Notes: generated by a model from the sequence alone, not told the origin. Counted from the first letter of the stretch, positions 1 to 8,557 are shown. The stretch is DNA of 14,655 bases from Acidobacteriota bacterium (GCA_003223595.1 QHVR01000125.1:1-14655), one strand, 5' to 3'. Translations and numbers: made by a program.

Positions 1-1181
1 GAGCGCATTCCCATCGCCTCAGAGGTGTGCTGGTCGGAATCGAAGTCGCACTCGCCATGCTCGCGCTGGTCAGCGCCGGACTGTTTCTGCGCAGCTTTCA
101 GAACGCCAGCCGTATTGAGCCTGGATTCGACACCGGGAATACGCTGGTCGCGCAGTTCTATTTGTCCAATGCCGGCTATACCGCCGCGGAACAATACGCC
201 TTCGCTCGTGGGCTTCGCGAGCGGATGGAGGCCCAGCCCGGCGTCAACGGTGTTACCTACACCGACTATGTCCCATTGTCCATGCCCAACTCCAGTCCAC
301 AGGATCAACTTGTGGTGGAAGGATATGTACCTGCGCCCAGCGAGCAGATGCTGCTGCATCGTGCCACCGTGCCTCCGGGCTACTTTCGCTTTATGGACAT
401 CCGCATGCTCGAGGGGCGGGAGTTTACCGAACGCGATGAGGCGGGAGCGCCCGCCGTCATGATTGTGAATGAAACCTTCGCCCGCCATTTTTTTGGGAAT
501 GCCAGCCCCGTGGGACGGACGGTTCATGTTGCGGGAGCCGTCGCCACTATAGTTGGAGAGGTCAAGGACAGCAAATACACCACGCCCATCGAGGCGCCCG
601 CTCCTTACTTCTACTTGCCCTTCCGGCAATGGTTCGCCCCGGGGCTGAATTTCTCAATGCTGATTAAGGTCAGTGGCGATCCGATGGCGATTGTTGCGGA
701 CCTTCGCCGCGAAGCGCTGGCCCTGAATCAGGACGCTGCGTTCCATTCCATGCTGTTATCCGACGCCGTCACCTACTCGCTCTACGCGCACAAAATCGCC
801 GCCAGTCTACTGGCCGCGATTGGCAGCCTTTGTCTGCTGCTTGCGGCTATGGGACTGTATAGCGTGATGAGTTATGCCGTGAGCCAGCGTACTCAGGAGT
901 TCGGCGTGCGCATGGCTTTGGGCGCGAGCCGTTGGAACGTCGTGCGGATGGTTACTCGCGAAAGTCTTGCCCTGACCTTGCCCGGAGTATTCGGCGGAAT
1001 TGTTATCGCGCTCGTCGCCTTCCGATTGTTCAGCGGAATGCTGGTAGGAATCAGCCCATCCGATCCGTTCACCCTTGCTGGATCAGCTCTATTCTTGCTG
1101 GCAGTGATCTTAGTGGCCAGTTACCTGCCTGCCAGGCGCGCCACGCAGATTGATCCCATGGTCGCGCTTCGTTGCCAGTAG
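1..1181 (+). CDS. ABC transporter permease, MacB/FtsX family, 3' part (5' end outside window)
   Basis: The reading frame is open from the first bases of the window, so the gene is cut at its 5' end; the GTG at 27 is an internal codon, not a start. What remains begins with a hydrophobic helix (VGIEVALAMLALVSAGLFLR) and continues into a periplasmic MacB_PCD-like domain of roughly 220 residues. It ends in an FtsX-type domain with three membrane helices. The FtsX signature is clear: YSVMSYAVSQRTQEFGVRMA followed by LGAS, and the usual C-terminal PARRATQIDPMVALR. This architecture matches the second half of the duplicated permeases that are very numerous in Acidobacteria. Such proteins are thought to work in MacB-like tripartite or mechanotransmission ABC systems rather than as classical importers; the substrate cannot be told. 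No ATPase gene is visible here. It is 47 bases upstream of hpnB on the same strand, but nothing shows that they work together. Confidence 0.9.
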   Translation, partial: AHSHRLRGVLVGIEVALAMLALVSAGLFLRSFQNASRIEPGFDTGNTLVAQFYLSNAGYTAAEQYAFARGLRERMEAQPGVNGVTYTDYVPLSMPNSSPQDQLVVEGYVPAPSEQMLLHRATVPPGYFRFMDIRMLEGREFTERDEAGAPAVMIVNETFARHFFGNASPVGRTVHVAGAVATIVGEVKDSKYTTPIEAPAPYFYLPFRQWFAPGLNFSMLIKVSGDPMAIVADLRREALALNQDAAFHSMLLSDAVTYSLYAHKIAASLLAAIGSLCLLLAAMGLYSVMSYAVSQRTQEFGVRMALGASRWNVVRMVTRESLALTLPGVFGGIVIALVAFRLFSGMLVGISPSDPFTLAGSALFLLAVILVASYLPARRATQIDPMVALRCQ

Positions 1182-1228
1182 ACTCGTTCTGAGATGACGT
1201 CAACGCGACATCACCAATCTCTTAAACT

Positions 1229-2368
1229 ATGATCGCGTTCTCGATCGCCGCAGTCTCCTGCCTGATATGGCTGTACCTGACCGGTGCGCGAGGAAAATTC
1301 TGGCGAGTGGCCCCCACCGCGCTTCCGAGCCTGGAATCTACTTCTGCTCCCCGCATTGCCGTCATTGTTCCCGCTCGCAACGAGGCAGATATCATTGCTC
1401 AACCTGTTCTCTCCTTGCTGCAGCAGGATTACCCAGGTCCGCTACGCGTATTCGTAGTAGACGATCACAGCTCGGATGACACGGCACAGCTTGTTCGGGA
1501 AGCCGCTGCGGCAAAGCCCGGCGCTTTGACGATAGTTTCCGCAGCTCCGCTTCCCTCAGGGTGGACCGGAAAAATGTGGGCGCTATCGCAGGGCGTGCAA
1601 TACGCAAGTACTTTTGCCCCAGACTACTTCCTCTTCACCGATGCCGATATCGTGCACGCCTCGCATAGCGTCAGCACTTCGGTCGCGCTCGCGCAGGCAG
1701 GGAACCGCGACCTGGTTTCGTTCATGGTTAAACTGCATTGTGAATCTCTCGCGGAACGCGCCCTGATTCCCGCATTCGTATTCTTCTTCTTCCAGCTGTA
1801 TCCGCCAGAGTGGGTCAACGATAGAAAGAGCAACGCTGCGGCAGCCGCCGGCGGAGACATCCTGGTTCGCGCCGACGCGCTAGCCCGAATCGGCGGGATC
1901 TCCAGCATCCGGAACCAATTGATCGACGACTGCGCCCTGGCGCGCGAGGTCAAGCGCGGCGGCAGCGTGTGGCTGGGTCTCACGGAGCAGGCGCGCAGTA
2001 TCCGCCCTTACGGCACCTTCGCGGTCATCGGCCGCATGATCTCGCGCAGCGCGTTCTACCAGTTGCGCCATTCGTTCTGGCTCCTGCTGGCGACTCTCCT
2101 CGGCCTCGGGATCACGTACCTGGCGCCACCGGTTGTGGTTTTCTTCGGCGGCTGGGCAGCTCTCCTCGGAGCGATAGCGTGGGCGCTCATGACGATCAGC
2201 TTCGTACCGATGGTCCGCTTCTACTCGCTATGCCCGCTCTGGGCTGCAACGCTTCCAGCCATTGCGTTGTTCTATGCAGGCGCAACCATCCACTCGGCAA
2301 TTCAATATTGGGTGGGCCGCGGGGGCGAATGGAAGGACCGCGTGCAAGATACCAGGCCCGCCGCGTAA
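1229..2368 (+). CDS. hpnB: Hopene-associated glycosyltransferase HpnB (GT2 family, membrane-bound)
   Basis: This 379-residue family 2 glycosyltransferase has one N-terminal membrane helix (about residues 2-19), a cytoplasmic GT-A domain and about three C-terminal helices (about 283-355). Visible motifs are VPARNEAD (48-55), VDDHSSDD (77-84) in the nucleotide-binding region, the metal-binding TDAD (137-140), AAAAAGGDILVR (203-214), and IDDCALA (232-238), which takes the place of the usual catalytic ED motif. The whole pattern, including GWTGKMWAL, VNDRKSNAAAAAGG and a late WKDR, is that of HpnB, a protein coded with hopanoid genes in many bacteria. Its exact reaction is not settled; a role in sugar modification of hopanoids or related lipids is inferred from linkage. 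No squalene-hopene cyclase or other hpn gene is present in this window. No Shine-Dalgarno sequence is visible before the ATG. A shorter start would remove the first membrane helix. Confidence 0.87.
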   Translation: MIAFSIAAVSCLIWLYLTGARGKFWRVAPTALPSLESTSAPRIAVIVPARNEADIIAQPVLSLLQQDYPGPLRVFVVDDHSSDDTAQLVREAAAAKPGALTIVSAAPLPSGWTGKMWALSQGVQYASTFAPDYFLFTDADIVHASHSVSTSVALAQAGNRDLVSFMVKLHCESLAERALIPAFVFFFFQLYPPEWVNDRKSNAAAAAGGDILVRADALARIGGISSIRNQLIDDCALAREVKRGGSVWLGLTEQARSIRPYGTFAVIGRMISRSAFYQLRHSFWLLLATLLGLGITYLAPPVVVFFGGWAALLGAIAWALMTISFVPMVRFYSLCPLWAATLPAIALFYAGATIHSAIQYWVGRGGEWKDRVQDTRPAA

Positions 2369-2400
2369 CTCGCGTTGATACCTAGCAACGGCAGCGCAGT

Positions 2401-2784
2401 TCAGACCAGCGGGTCTTCTTCGCCTGGATCCGGGATGCTCGAGGGCGGATCGCTGGTGGGAAAAGAGTCAGCCAGAGTTTTGTCGAGCATCTTCTCCCGA
2501 ACCTGATCCTTGTCAGCCGGGTTGATCGGACGCTCTTCGGGATCGCGCCTGCTTCCGCGGTGCTCGTGGGACTCCTTGTTCCCCAATCCAGCCTCCCCGG
2601 GAACGGCAGTCTGCGTGTGTTCCGATCCTTCGCGCATGGGGGTCAGATTGGGCTTGCTCCCCGTGATTCGGTCGATTGCCATCTGCTGTTTGCATTCTTC
2701 GCAAAAGTCGCTGTTGTCGGCCGTCGGACGATTGCAGCGCTCGCCATGCCCATGCTTTTTGCTGCTGCACCTGCACTGCCCCAT
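2401..2784 (-). CDS. Small Cys-rich protein with C-terminal SFPTSDPPS motif, unknown function
   Basis: This is a 127-residue hydrophilic protein of unknown function. The start at 2784 is chosen over upstream in-frame codons because GAGGG lies just before the ATG and because the conserved-looking part begins with MGQCRCSSKKHGHGERC. The N-terminus carries five cysteines (4, 6, 17, 28, 31) and three histidine/lysine-rich positions between them, a spacing that suggests a small zinc-binding fold. The middle (about 38-95) is polar, charged and probably disordered. The C-terminus contains DKTLADSFPTSDPPS (101-115), a variant of the D-x-x-L-x-x-SFPASDPP-type motif found in many small bacterial proteins, whose role is unknown. 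There is no signal peptide or membrane helix. The gene is convergent with hpnB, with a 32-base gap, and divergent from groES. Confidence 0.72.
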   Translation of the reverse strand: MGQCRCSSKKHGHGERCNRPTADNSDFCEECKQQMAIDRITGSKPNLTPMREGSEHTQTAVPGEAGLGNKESHEHRGSRRDPEERPINPADKDQVREKMLDKTLADSFPTSDPPSSIPDPGEEDPLV

Positions 2785-3045
2785 AGCACCCTCGATTCGT
2801 TTGCCGGAGCTTAGATTCGCCTCTCGCCAAAGGGTTTGCTGCGCAGCATTTAGCCTAGAGCCCTCGAGGACGCGAGTCATGCAGAGAGAACTCGATATGC
2901 GTCGACAAGCAGCCAATCACCCAAAAGGCATGTTGATCCGATGTTAGACTCGATGAGGGCCCGGGTATGGCCAATTCTCACCCGCGTTGATCCGGGGTAC
3001 GCAGTCTTGCAGCGCCAGTGGCACTTTCAACCTGCCCTGCGGTTC
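2785..3045. other. Intergenic stretch between the Cys-rich gene and the groESL promoter
   Basis: This stretch separates divergent genes. It must hold the promoter of the minus-strand Cys-rich gene, but I see no convincing -35/-10 pair for it. A perfect 12-base palindrome, TGCTGCGCAGCA, lies at 2837-2848, about 55 bases upstream of that gene's start; it could be an operator or chance in GC-rich DNA. Overlapping reading frames here have no recognisable protein features. Confidence 0.4.
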
Positions 3046-3075
3046 TTGACAACTCGGCACTCACCCATTTACAAT
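3046..3075 (+). promoter_or_regulatory. Sigma70-type promoter of groES-groEL
   Basis: TTGACA at 3046-3051 is a perfect -35 consensus. It is followed by an 18-base spacer and TACAAT at 3070-3075 as the -10 element. Transcription should start about 7 bases further on, inside the CIRCE operator. The last base of the -10 is the first base of the operator, so bound HrcA would block RNA polymerase directly. Confidence 0.85.
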
Positions 3076-3101
3076 TAGCACTCGATGGGCTCAAGTGCTA
3101 A
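3075..3101 (+). promoter_or_regulatory. CIRCE operator (HrcA binding site)
   Basis: The inverted repeat consists of TTAGCACTC (3075-3083), a 9-base spacer and AAGTGCTAA (3093-3101). The consensus is TTAGCACTC-N9-GAGTGCTAA, so only one arm position differs. CIRCE is the binding site of the HrcA repressor, which depends on GroEL for activity and controls class I heat-shock genes. It also lies in the 5' untranslated RNA, about 93 bases before the groES start. hrcA itself is not in the window. Confidence 0.95.
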
Positions 3102-3193
3102 CACTCTGCAGCCTACTCCATCCGATTCATAGTGTTACAGAGATCTAAATCGCAGCAGATCAACCTTCTAACTACCTGAAAGGAGTCAGAAAT

Positions 3194-3529
3194 ATGGCGA
3201 AATTCGCACCGCTTCACGACCGCATCCTGATCCGCAGGGTTGAGGAATCCACCACCACGCGTGGGGGCATCATCATCCCGGACTCGGCCAAGGATAAGCC
3301 CCAGGAGGGCGAAGTCATCTCCACCGGCAAAGGCCGCACCAACGACGAAGGTAAGACCTTCCCGCTGGCCGTCAAAGAAGGCGACCGCATCCTGTTCGGC
3401 AAATACGCCGGTACGGAAATCAAGATTGATGGCGAAGAGTTCATCATCATGAAGGAAGACGAAGTACTGGGCGTCCTCACCGGCACCACCAGCCCGGCTA
3501 AGAAAGAACTCGCCGGATCGAGGAAGTAA
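3194..3529 (+). CDS. groES: Co-chaperonin GroES (Hsp10)
   Basis: The 111-residue protein is the heptameric lid of the GroEL folding chamber in the cytoplasm. It begins MAKFAPLHDRILIRRVEE, followed by the mobile loop that contacts GroEL (TTTRGGIIIPDSAKDKPQEG, about residues 20-39). The GroES beta-barrel follows, with GDRILFGKYAGTEIKIDGEE and IMKEDEVLGVL. The family is usually 95-100 residues; here a basic tail of about 13 residues (TSPAKKELAGSRK) follows the normal end. The start is supported by AAAGGAG at 3179-3185, 8 bases before the ATG. It is the first gene of a two-gene operon with groEL, 103 bases upstream of the groEL start, behind a CIRCE-controlled promoter, so it should be induced by heat and by unfolded protein. 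Confidence 0.97.
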   Translation: MAKFAPLHDRILIRRVEESTTTRGGIIIPDSAKDKPQEGEVISTGKGRTNDEGKTFPLAVKEGDRILFGKYAGTEIKIDGEEFIIMKEDEVLGVLTGTTSPAKKELAGSRK

Positions 3530-3541
3530 GGCAAGGTCCCT

Positions 3542-3569
3542 CGAGTCGCGCACAAAACGCGCGAGCTCG
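3542..3569 (+). other. Hairpin in the groES-groEL spacer
   Basis: CGAG-T-CGCGC (3542-3551) can pair with GCGCG-AG-CTCG (3559-3569) around an A-rich 7-base loop. It has a small internal loop and no T-tract, so it is not a terminator. Stem-loops in this spacer act as mRNA processing or stability elements in some groESL operons; that role is only an inference here. Confidence 0.45.
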
Positions 3570-3632
3570 GCATGACAAATGAAATTCCGCAGGCCAGCCC
3601 TGCAAACGAAATTCACGAAGGAGACAAAAGAC

Positions 3633-5294
<1,662 letters not shown>

Positions 5295-5297
5295 GAA

Positions 5298-5323
5298 TAG
5301 CTACTAGCTCCTAGCTTTTAGCT
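5298..5323 (+). repeat. Heptad tandem repeat (TAGCTNN)x4 after groEL
   Basis: TAGCT occurs at 5298, 5305, 5312 and 5319, an exact 7-base period with variable two-base spacers (AC, CC, TT). It begins 3 bases after the groEL stop and lies between the gene and its terminator. AGCT is self-complementary, so the repeats could also fold. The function is unknown. Confidence 0.7.
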
Positions 5324-5341
5324 GGAACTACGTAGGGACAG

Positions 5342-5372
5342 GCCCCGCTCGCGAGAGCGGGGCTTTTTTTTA
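5342..5372 (+). terminator. Rho-independent terminator of groESL
   Basis: GCCCCGCTC (5342-5350) and GAGCGGGGC (5355-5363) form a perfect 9-bp GC-rich stem around a GCGA tetraloop. Nine T residues (5364-5372) follow. It lies 47 bases after the groEL stop codon. Confidence 0.96.
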
Positions 5373-5607
5373 TCTCCCGCAAAGTCAAAATCTTGAGCTC
5401 GCAAACCGCAGGCGGGTTAGGCCCTCGCACTGTGCGGCGACGGACGTCCTCACTCGGGCGAGTTGCCTCAGGCGACCCCGGTAATGTGGGCAGGGCCTTG
5501 CCCACCTTGGAAGTTACACACGTAATTAGGCCAGCGACATTCCGCCGTTTAGCATAGCCAGGCAGATTCTGGCTGCTGTCCAAGACGGCGGCTTTCAGGG
5601 GTGTCTC
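5373..5607 (+). other. Intergenic region before the DUF6585-like gene, with a GC hairpin
   Basis: No gene is supported here. A stem of GTGGGCA (5486-5492) and TGCCCAC (5499-5505) with a 6-base loop is the only clear structure; no T-tract follows, so it is not an intrinsic terminator. The promoter of the next gene should lie in this stretch, but no strong hexamer pair stands out. Confidence 0.4.
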
Positions 5608-6396
5608 ATGGCTACTGCAGCTACGGCATATGGGGAGCGTCGGTTCGGCGCGGCATACACGGTACGGATTGTCTTGGCCTTGGTATTGGTTGGAGTACTG
5701 GTCGGACTCTGGTCCGGGCGGACCAACCCGGGCGCTCCCTCTCATCCGGCGCTCTTGTGGATCTCCATCGCCCTTGTCGCTGCGTTCGCCGCATTGTGGA
5801 TCGTCCTGGGAAAAACCGTTCTGATCATCAATGATGCCGGGGTCCGGCGCGAATCATTTCTAGGCCAGCAGGAACTTGCCTGGAGCCAGATTGCAGAGAC
5901 GCGCTACTGCGTAACGCCAGTGAACCTCTATGCACACTTTGGACTGATTGGGGCGTTAGTGGCGATGTCAAGCAAGTCGAGTCGCGCGCAACTCACGCTG
6001 CAATTGATTAGCAGTGAGGGGAAGAAGTTGAAGGTCACATCGGCTTTCCAAAAGGCGGACGAAGCGATCGGGATCATCCTCAGCCGAATTCTGCCGCCCA
6101 TGGTGCAAAACACCAAAGCGCGACTGCAGCGGGGCGAGACAGTGGCGTTCGGGGGCATCGGGCTTTCAGCGACGGCGGTCACGTGGAAAAAGAATTCAAT
6201 TCCGGTATCGCAGATCACAAAAGCCGAGCTAGTTCGTAGCAATCTGCAGATCAAGCAATCGGGAAAGTGGCTGGCCGCGATAAACGTAAGATCGGACAAG
6301 GTGCCGAACGTACTGGTCTTCCTCGAGGTTCTGGAGTCTGTGGCACCTCAGGTGAAGTCTAGTGGAGTTGATCCGCTGGCGCGCGTGCGTCTGTAA
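5608..6396 (+). CDS. Membrane-anchored DUF6585-like (PH-like) protein
   Basis: The 262-residue protein has two membrane helices near the N-terminus (about residues 20-36 and 49-68) separated by a short polar loop, then about 190 soluble residues. Two segments look like PH-type beta barrels. The first (about 70-165) contains VLIINDAGVRRESFLGQQEL and a WSQI turn. The second (about 175-250) contains GETVAFGGIGLSATAVTWKK, SIPVSQI and KVPNVLVFLEVLE. The second segment matches the pattern I recall for DUF6585 proteins, which resemble bacterial PH-domain membrane proteins; the biochemical role is unknown. The start is the ATG after AGGGGTG. It is a single-gene unit, bounded upstream by the groEL terminator and downstream by its own near-copy of that terminator. 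The family call is from memory of the motif pattern and not from a search. Confidence 0.72.
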   Translation: MATAATAYGERRFGAAYTVRIVLALVLVGVLVGLWSGRTNPGAPSHPALLWISIALVAAFAALWIVLGKTVLIINDAGVRRESFLGQQELAWSQIAETRYCVTPVNLYAHFGLIGALVAMSSKSSRAQLTLQLISSEGKKLKVTSAFQKADEAIGIILSRILPPMVQNTKARLQRGETVAFGGIGLSATAVTWKKNSIPVSQITKAELVRSNLQIKQSGKWLAAINVRSDKVPNVLVFLEVLESVAPQVKSSGVDPLARVRL

Positions 6397-6412
6397 GAGA
6401 GATGAAGAAGCG

Positions 6413-6438
6413 GCCCTGTTCGCGAGAGCGGGGCTTTT
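6413..6438 (+). terminator. Intrinsic terminator, near-copy of the groEL terminator
   Basis: GCCCTGTTC (6413-6421) pairs with GAGCGGGGC (6426-6434) through two G-U wobbles around the same GCGA loop, followed by four T residues. The 19 bases TCGCGAGAGCGGGGCTTTT are identical to the right part of the groEL terminator. The short T-tract makes it weaker. Confidence 0.75.
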
Positions 6439-6507
6439 GATGTCGCGTTTCTAGTCCGCAGAATCACAATCCAAAGCTTGCAAACTGCGCGCCCTCTTTG
6501 ACGACAG

Positions 6508-6534
6508 AAAAAACGGCCCCATTTCTGAGGCCGT
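6508..6534 (-). terminator. Rho-independent terminator of the minus-strand secreted-protein gene
   Basis: Read on the minus strand, ACGGCCTC (6534-6527) pairs with GGGGCCGT (6520-6513) around a 6-base loop, with one G-U pair, and leads into a run of six T residues (6513-6508, the first of which closes the stem). It lies 27 bases after the stop codon of the gene that ends at 6562. Confidence 0.9.
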
Positions 6535-6561
6535 CTTCAACCAAACAAAGACTGCAGTTCA

Positions 6562-7227
6562 CTATTTGCAGACGATGCTGGGATTGTCCTTGGCCAGGGC
6601 CTGGCAGGCTTTAAGCTGCTGCTGACGCTTGGCGGCATCCCCCAGACTGCTGGTGTTCTCTGCGGGAGCCGAAGCGGGAGCAACCTGATCCTGAGCCGCG
6701 TCCTGGGCTTGAACCGAGGAGACGGTCTGCAGTTTAGCCGCGGGCGCCGGAGCCGGTGCAGATGCTGGAGCGGGTGCCGCATCGGGAGACGCCACACGAC
6801 CATGCTGGCTCCAATCGGCCACAATCAGCTCGCAGGCATCTTTCGCCGCATTGCCGACGGTGTGAGTAGCGCTGCTGCCCAAGACATCGCCGAGGCGGTT
6901 GGCCACCTGAATTTGGCTGTTACTGCGCAGCAGTCCGCGATTCTTCTTGGACTCGCGGTTCAGCATCACGGTGTAGTCTGCCGCGTTCTGGTTCACGGTG
7001 ACGGTCACGGCCGGGCAGTTTTTCTGCAGGTCTTTGCTGACCTCCATGCCTTCATCGTGGGAATCGACGGTGGTCCGGCTGCCGAAGGTGGACCAGTGAT
7101 GGCCGCCCACGCCGGAGCCCGAGGTTTGAGCGTCTTCCGATCCTTTGCCTTGCACGAAAACTCTTGGCTTCTCCTGCGCGACGGCGACGCCCGCCAGCAG
7201 GACTACAACGAATATGGATTTTTTCAT
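6562..7227 (-). CDS. Secreted protein of unknown function with Ala/Pro linker
   Basis: The 221-residue protein starts with a typical signal peptide (MKKSIFVVVLLAGVAVAQ, probable cleavage after residue 17). A predicted globular domain spans about 20-145, with RTTVDSHDEGMEVSKDLQKN and AADYTVMLNRE. A low-complexity Ala/Pro linker follows (about 148-165, alternating AP), then a Gln/Ala-rich segment and a short C-terminal helix. Four cysteines (71, 132, 208, 220) would allow two disulfides in the periplasm, one of them tying the tail. A domain of this look is common in acidobacterial secreted proteins without an assigned function, as far as I recall. The start is well supported by GGGGGAG just before the ATG. 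The gene is single, with its own terminator, and divergent from the truncated synthase-like gene. Confidence 0.82.
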   Translation of the reverse strand: MKKSIFVVVLLAGVAVAQEKPRVFVQGKGSEDAQTSGSGVGGHHWSTFGSRTTVDSHDEGMEVSKDLQKNCPAVTVTVNQNAADYTVMLNRESKKNRGLLRSNSQIQVANRLGDVLGSSATHTVGNAAKDACELIVADWSQHGRVASPDAAPAPASAPAPAPAAKLQTVSSVQAQDAAQDQVAPASAPAENTSSLGDAAKRQQQLKACQALAKDNPSIVCK

Positions 7228-7276
7228 GATTCTCCCCCGGATCAGTTTGCTATGGAGGAAAGGCGCACAAAAATGA

Positions 7277-8557
7277 CCAAGGTACTGGCGAAGGGAGAGC
7301 GAAAGGCAGGCACAGCGAAAGGAAGTGCTGCAACCGGCGGCGGCGCTGCGGAATGGCGCTGGGCGGGTCGAAGCCGTCGAGATTGATCCGCTGATTCTGC
7401 GGCTGGGACGTGAGCTGCATTTCGAACATCCTTATCAGTCTCCGCGGGTACACGTGGTGCTCAACGATGCGCGCAGCTACATCGAGAACAGTCATGAGCA
7501 GTTCGACCTGATCGTGTTCTCGCTGCTGGATTCGCATACCACGACTTCGCACTTCACCAATATTCGCATCGATAACTACGTGTACACGCGCGAGGCATTC
7601 GCGCGAGCGCGGCAACTGCTCAAACCCGATGGACTGTTCGTGGTGAAATTTCAGGTGGATACTCCCTGGATTGCGGGCCGGTTGTATGAGCTGATGCAGG
7701 CGACGTTTGGGCAGAAGTCGGTGCAGTTTCAAACCGATCTGGGCGGCTTGGACAGCTCCGGGCGCTTTTTCATCCGTGGATCCGCGGAACGGTTGAGCAA
7801 GGCGCTAGCGCAGCCTGAGCTTGCGAGTTACCTGGCGTCGCACGGAAATGTGCCGATGCAATCCGCCGCGCCTACTACAGACGACTGGCCATATTTTTAC
7901 CAGCACGCGCCGGGGCTACCGATCAGCGTCATTCTGGTTTCAATCGCGGTGCTGATTGTGTTTGGCTGGTTTCTTCGGCAAACCAGCGGAGAGGGTGGAG
8001 GAGTCGATCTGCACTTTATGTTTTTGGGAGCGGGGTTCATGTTGCTGGAGGCGCAGATTGTCAGCAAAATGGCGCTGCTGTTCGGAACCACCTGGGTGGT
8101 GAACGCCGTGGTGGTTTCTGGATTGTTGTGCCTGATCGTGGCGGCCAATTTTGTATATGGCGTCGTGCCGCGCATCCCGTTATCGCTCCCGTATGGCGGC
8201 CTGTTTCTTTCGCTGGCGTTAATGTATGCGGTTCCGCTGCAGAAATTGTTTTTCGAATCTTGGATGCTGCGGGGCGTGGTAGCCACACTAATCCTGTGCA
8301 CCCCGGTTTTCTTTGCCGGCATCATCTTCATCTCAAGTTTTGCGCGGGCCGGTTTTCGGGGCAGTGCCCTGGGATCGAACCTGTTTGGATCATTGATCGG
8401 GGGATTGCTGGAATCTGCATCCCTGTGGTTTGGATTGAAGTCTTTGACGGTGATTGCAGCATTGCTGTATGTGGCGTCGGCCATTTTCCTGCGATTGTGG
8501 ACTGGCGCCGGAGCTGAGCAGGAAGCTGTGGAGGTGCCGAGCCTGGCTTCGAGATGA
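7277..8557 (+). pseudogene. 5'-truncated spermidine-synthase-like membrane protein
   Basis: The frame is open from 7277, after a stop at 7274, to 8557. It encodes the second half of a fused membrane/spermidine-synthase-like protein. It begins in the middle of the Rossmann methyltransferase-like domain, at KEVLQPAAALRNGAGRVEAV followed by EIDP, so the glycine-rich nucleotide loop normally just upstream is missing, as are the N-terminal membrane helices that full-length relatives carry. The rest looks intact: the acidic VEIDP, NDARSYI, FDLIVFSLLDSHTTTSHFTN, and then a C-terminal membrane block of about six helices with the family signature FMFLGAGFMLLEAQIVSKMA and FGTTWVVNAVV. The only early start codon is a GTG at 7325, with AAAGGA lying directly against it, so initiation looks poor; the first in-frame ATG is near 7694. 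I call it a decapitated remnant, although expression of the fragment cannot be excluded. Confidence 0.7.

Noticed and set aside
3579..3632. Upstream in-frame ATG that would add 18 residues to GroEL
   Set aside because: No Shine-Dalgarno sequence there, whereas AAGGAG precedes the ATG at 3633 and all GroEL proteins start at that point.
5486..5505. GTGGGCA/TGCCCAC hairpin considered as a terminator or riboswitch
   Set aside because: No T-tract follows and no larger conserved fold is visible; kept only as a note in the intergenic entry.
5311..5745. 144-codon minus-strand frame between groEL and the DUF6585-like gene
   Set aside because: It runs through the groEL terminator and into the next gene, is low in recognisable features, and has no ribosome site.
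6709..7386. 225-codon plus-strand frame opposite the secreted Ala/Pro protein
   Set aside because: Antisense shadow of a gene that has a signal peptide, ribosome site and terminator. Only its last 37 codons (from ATG 7273) are of interest, and these are discussed with the truncated gene.
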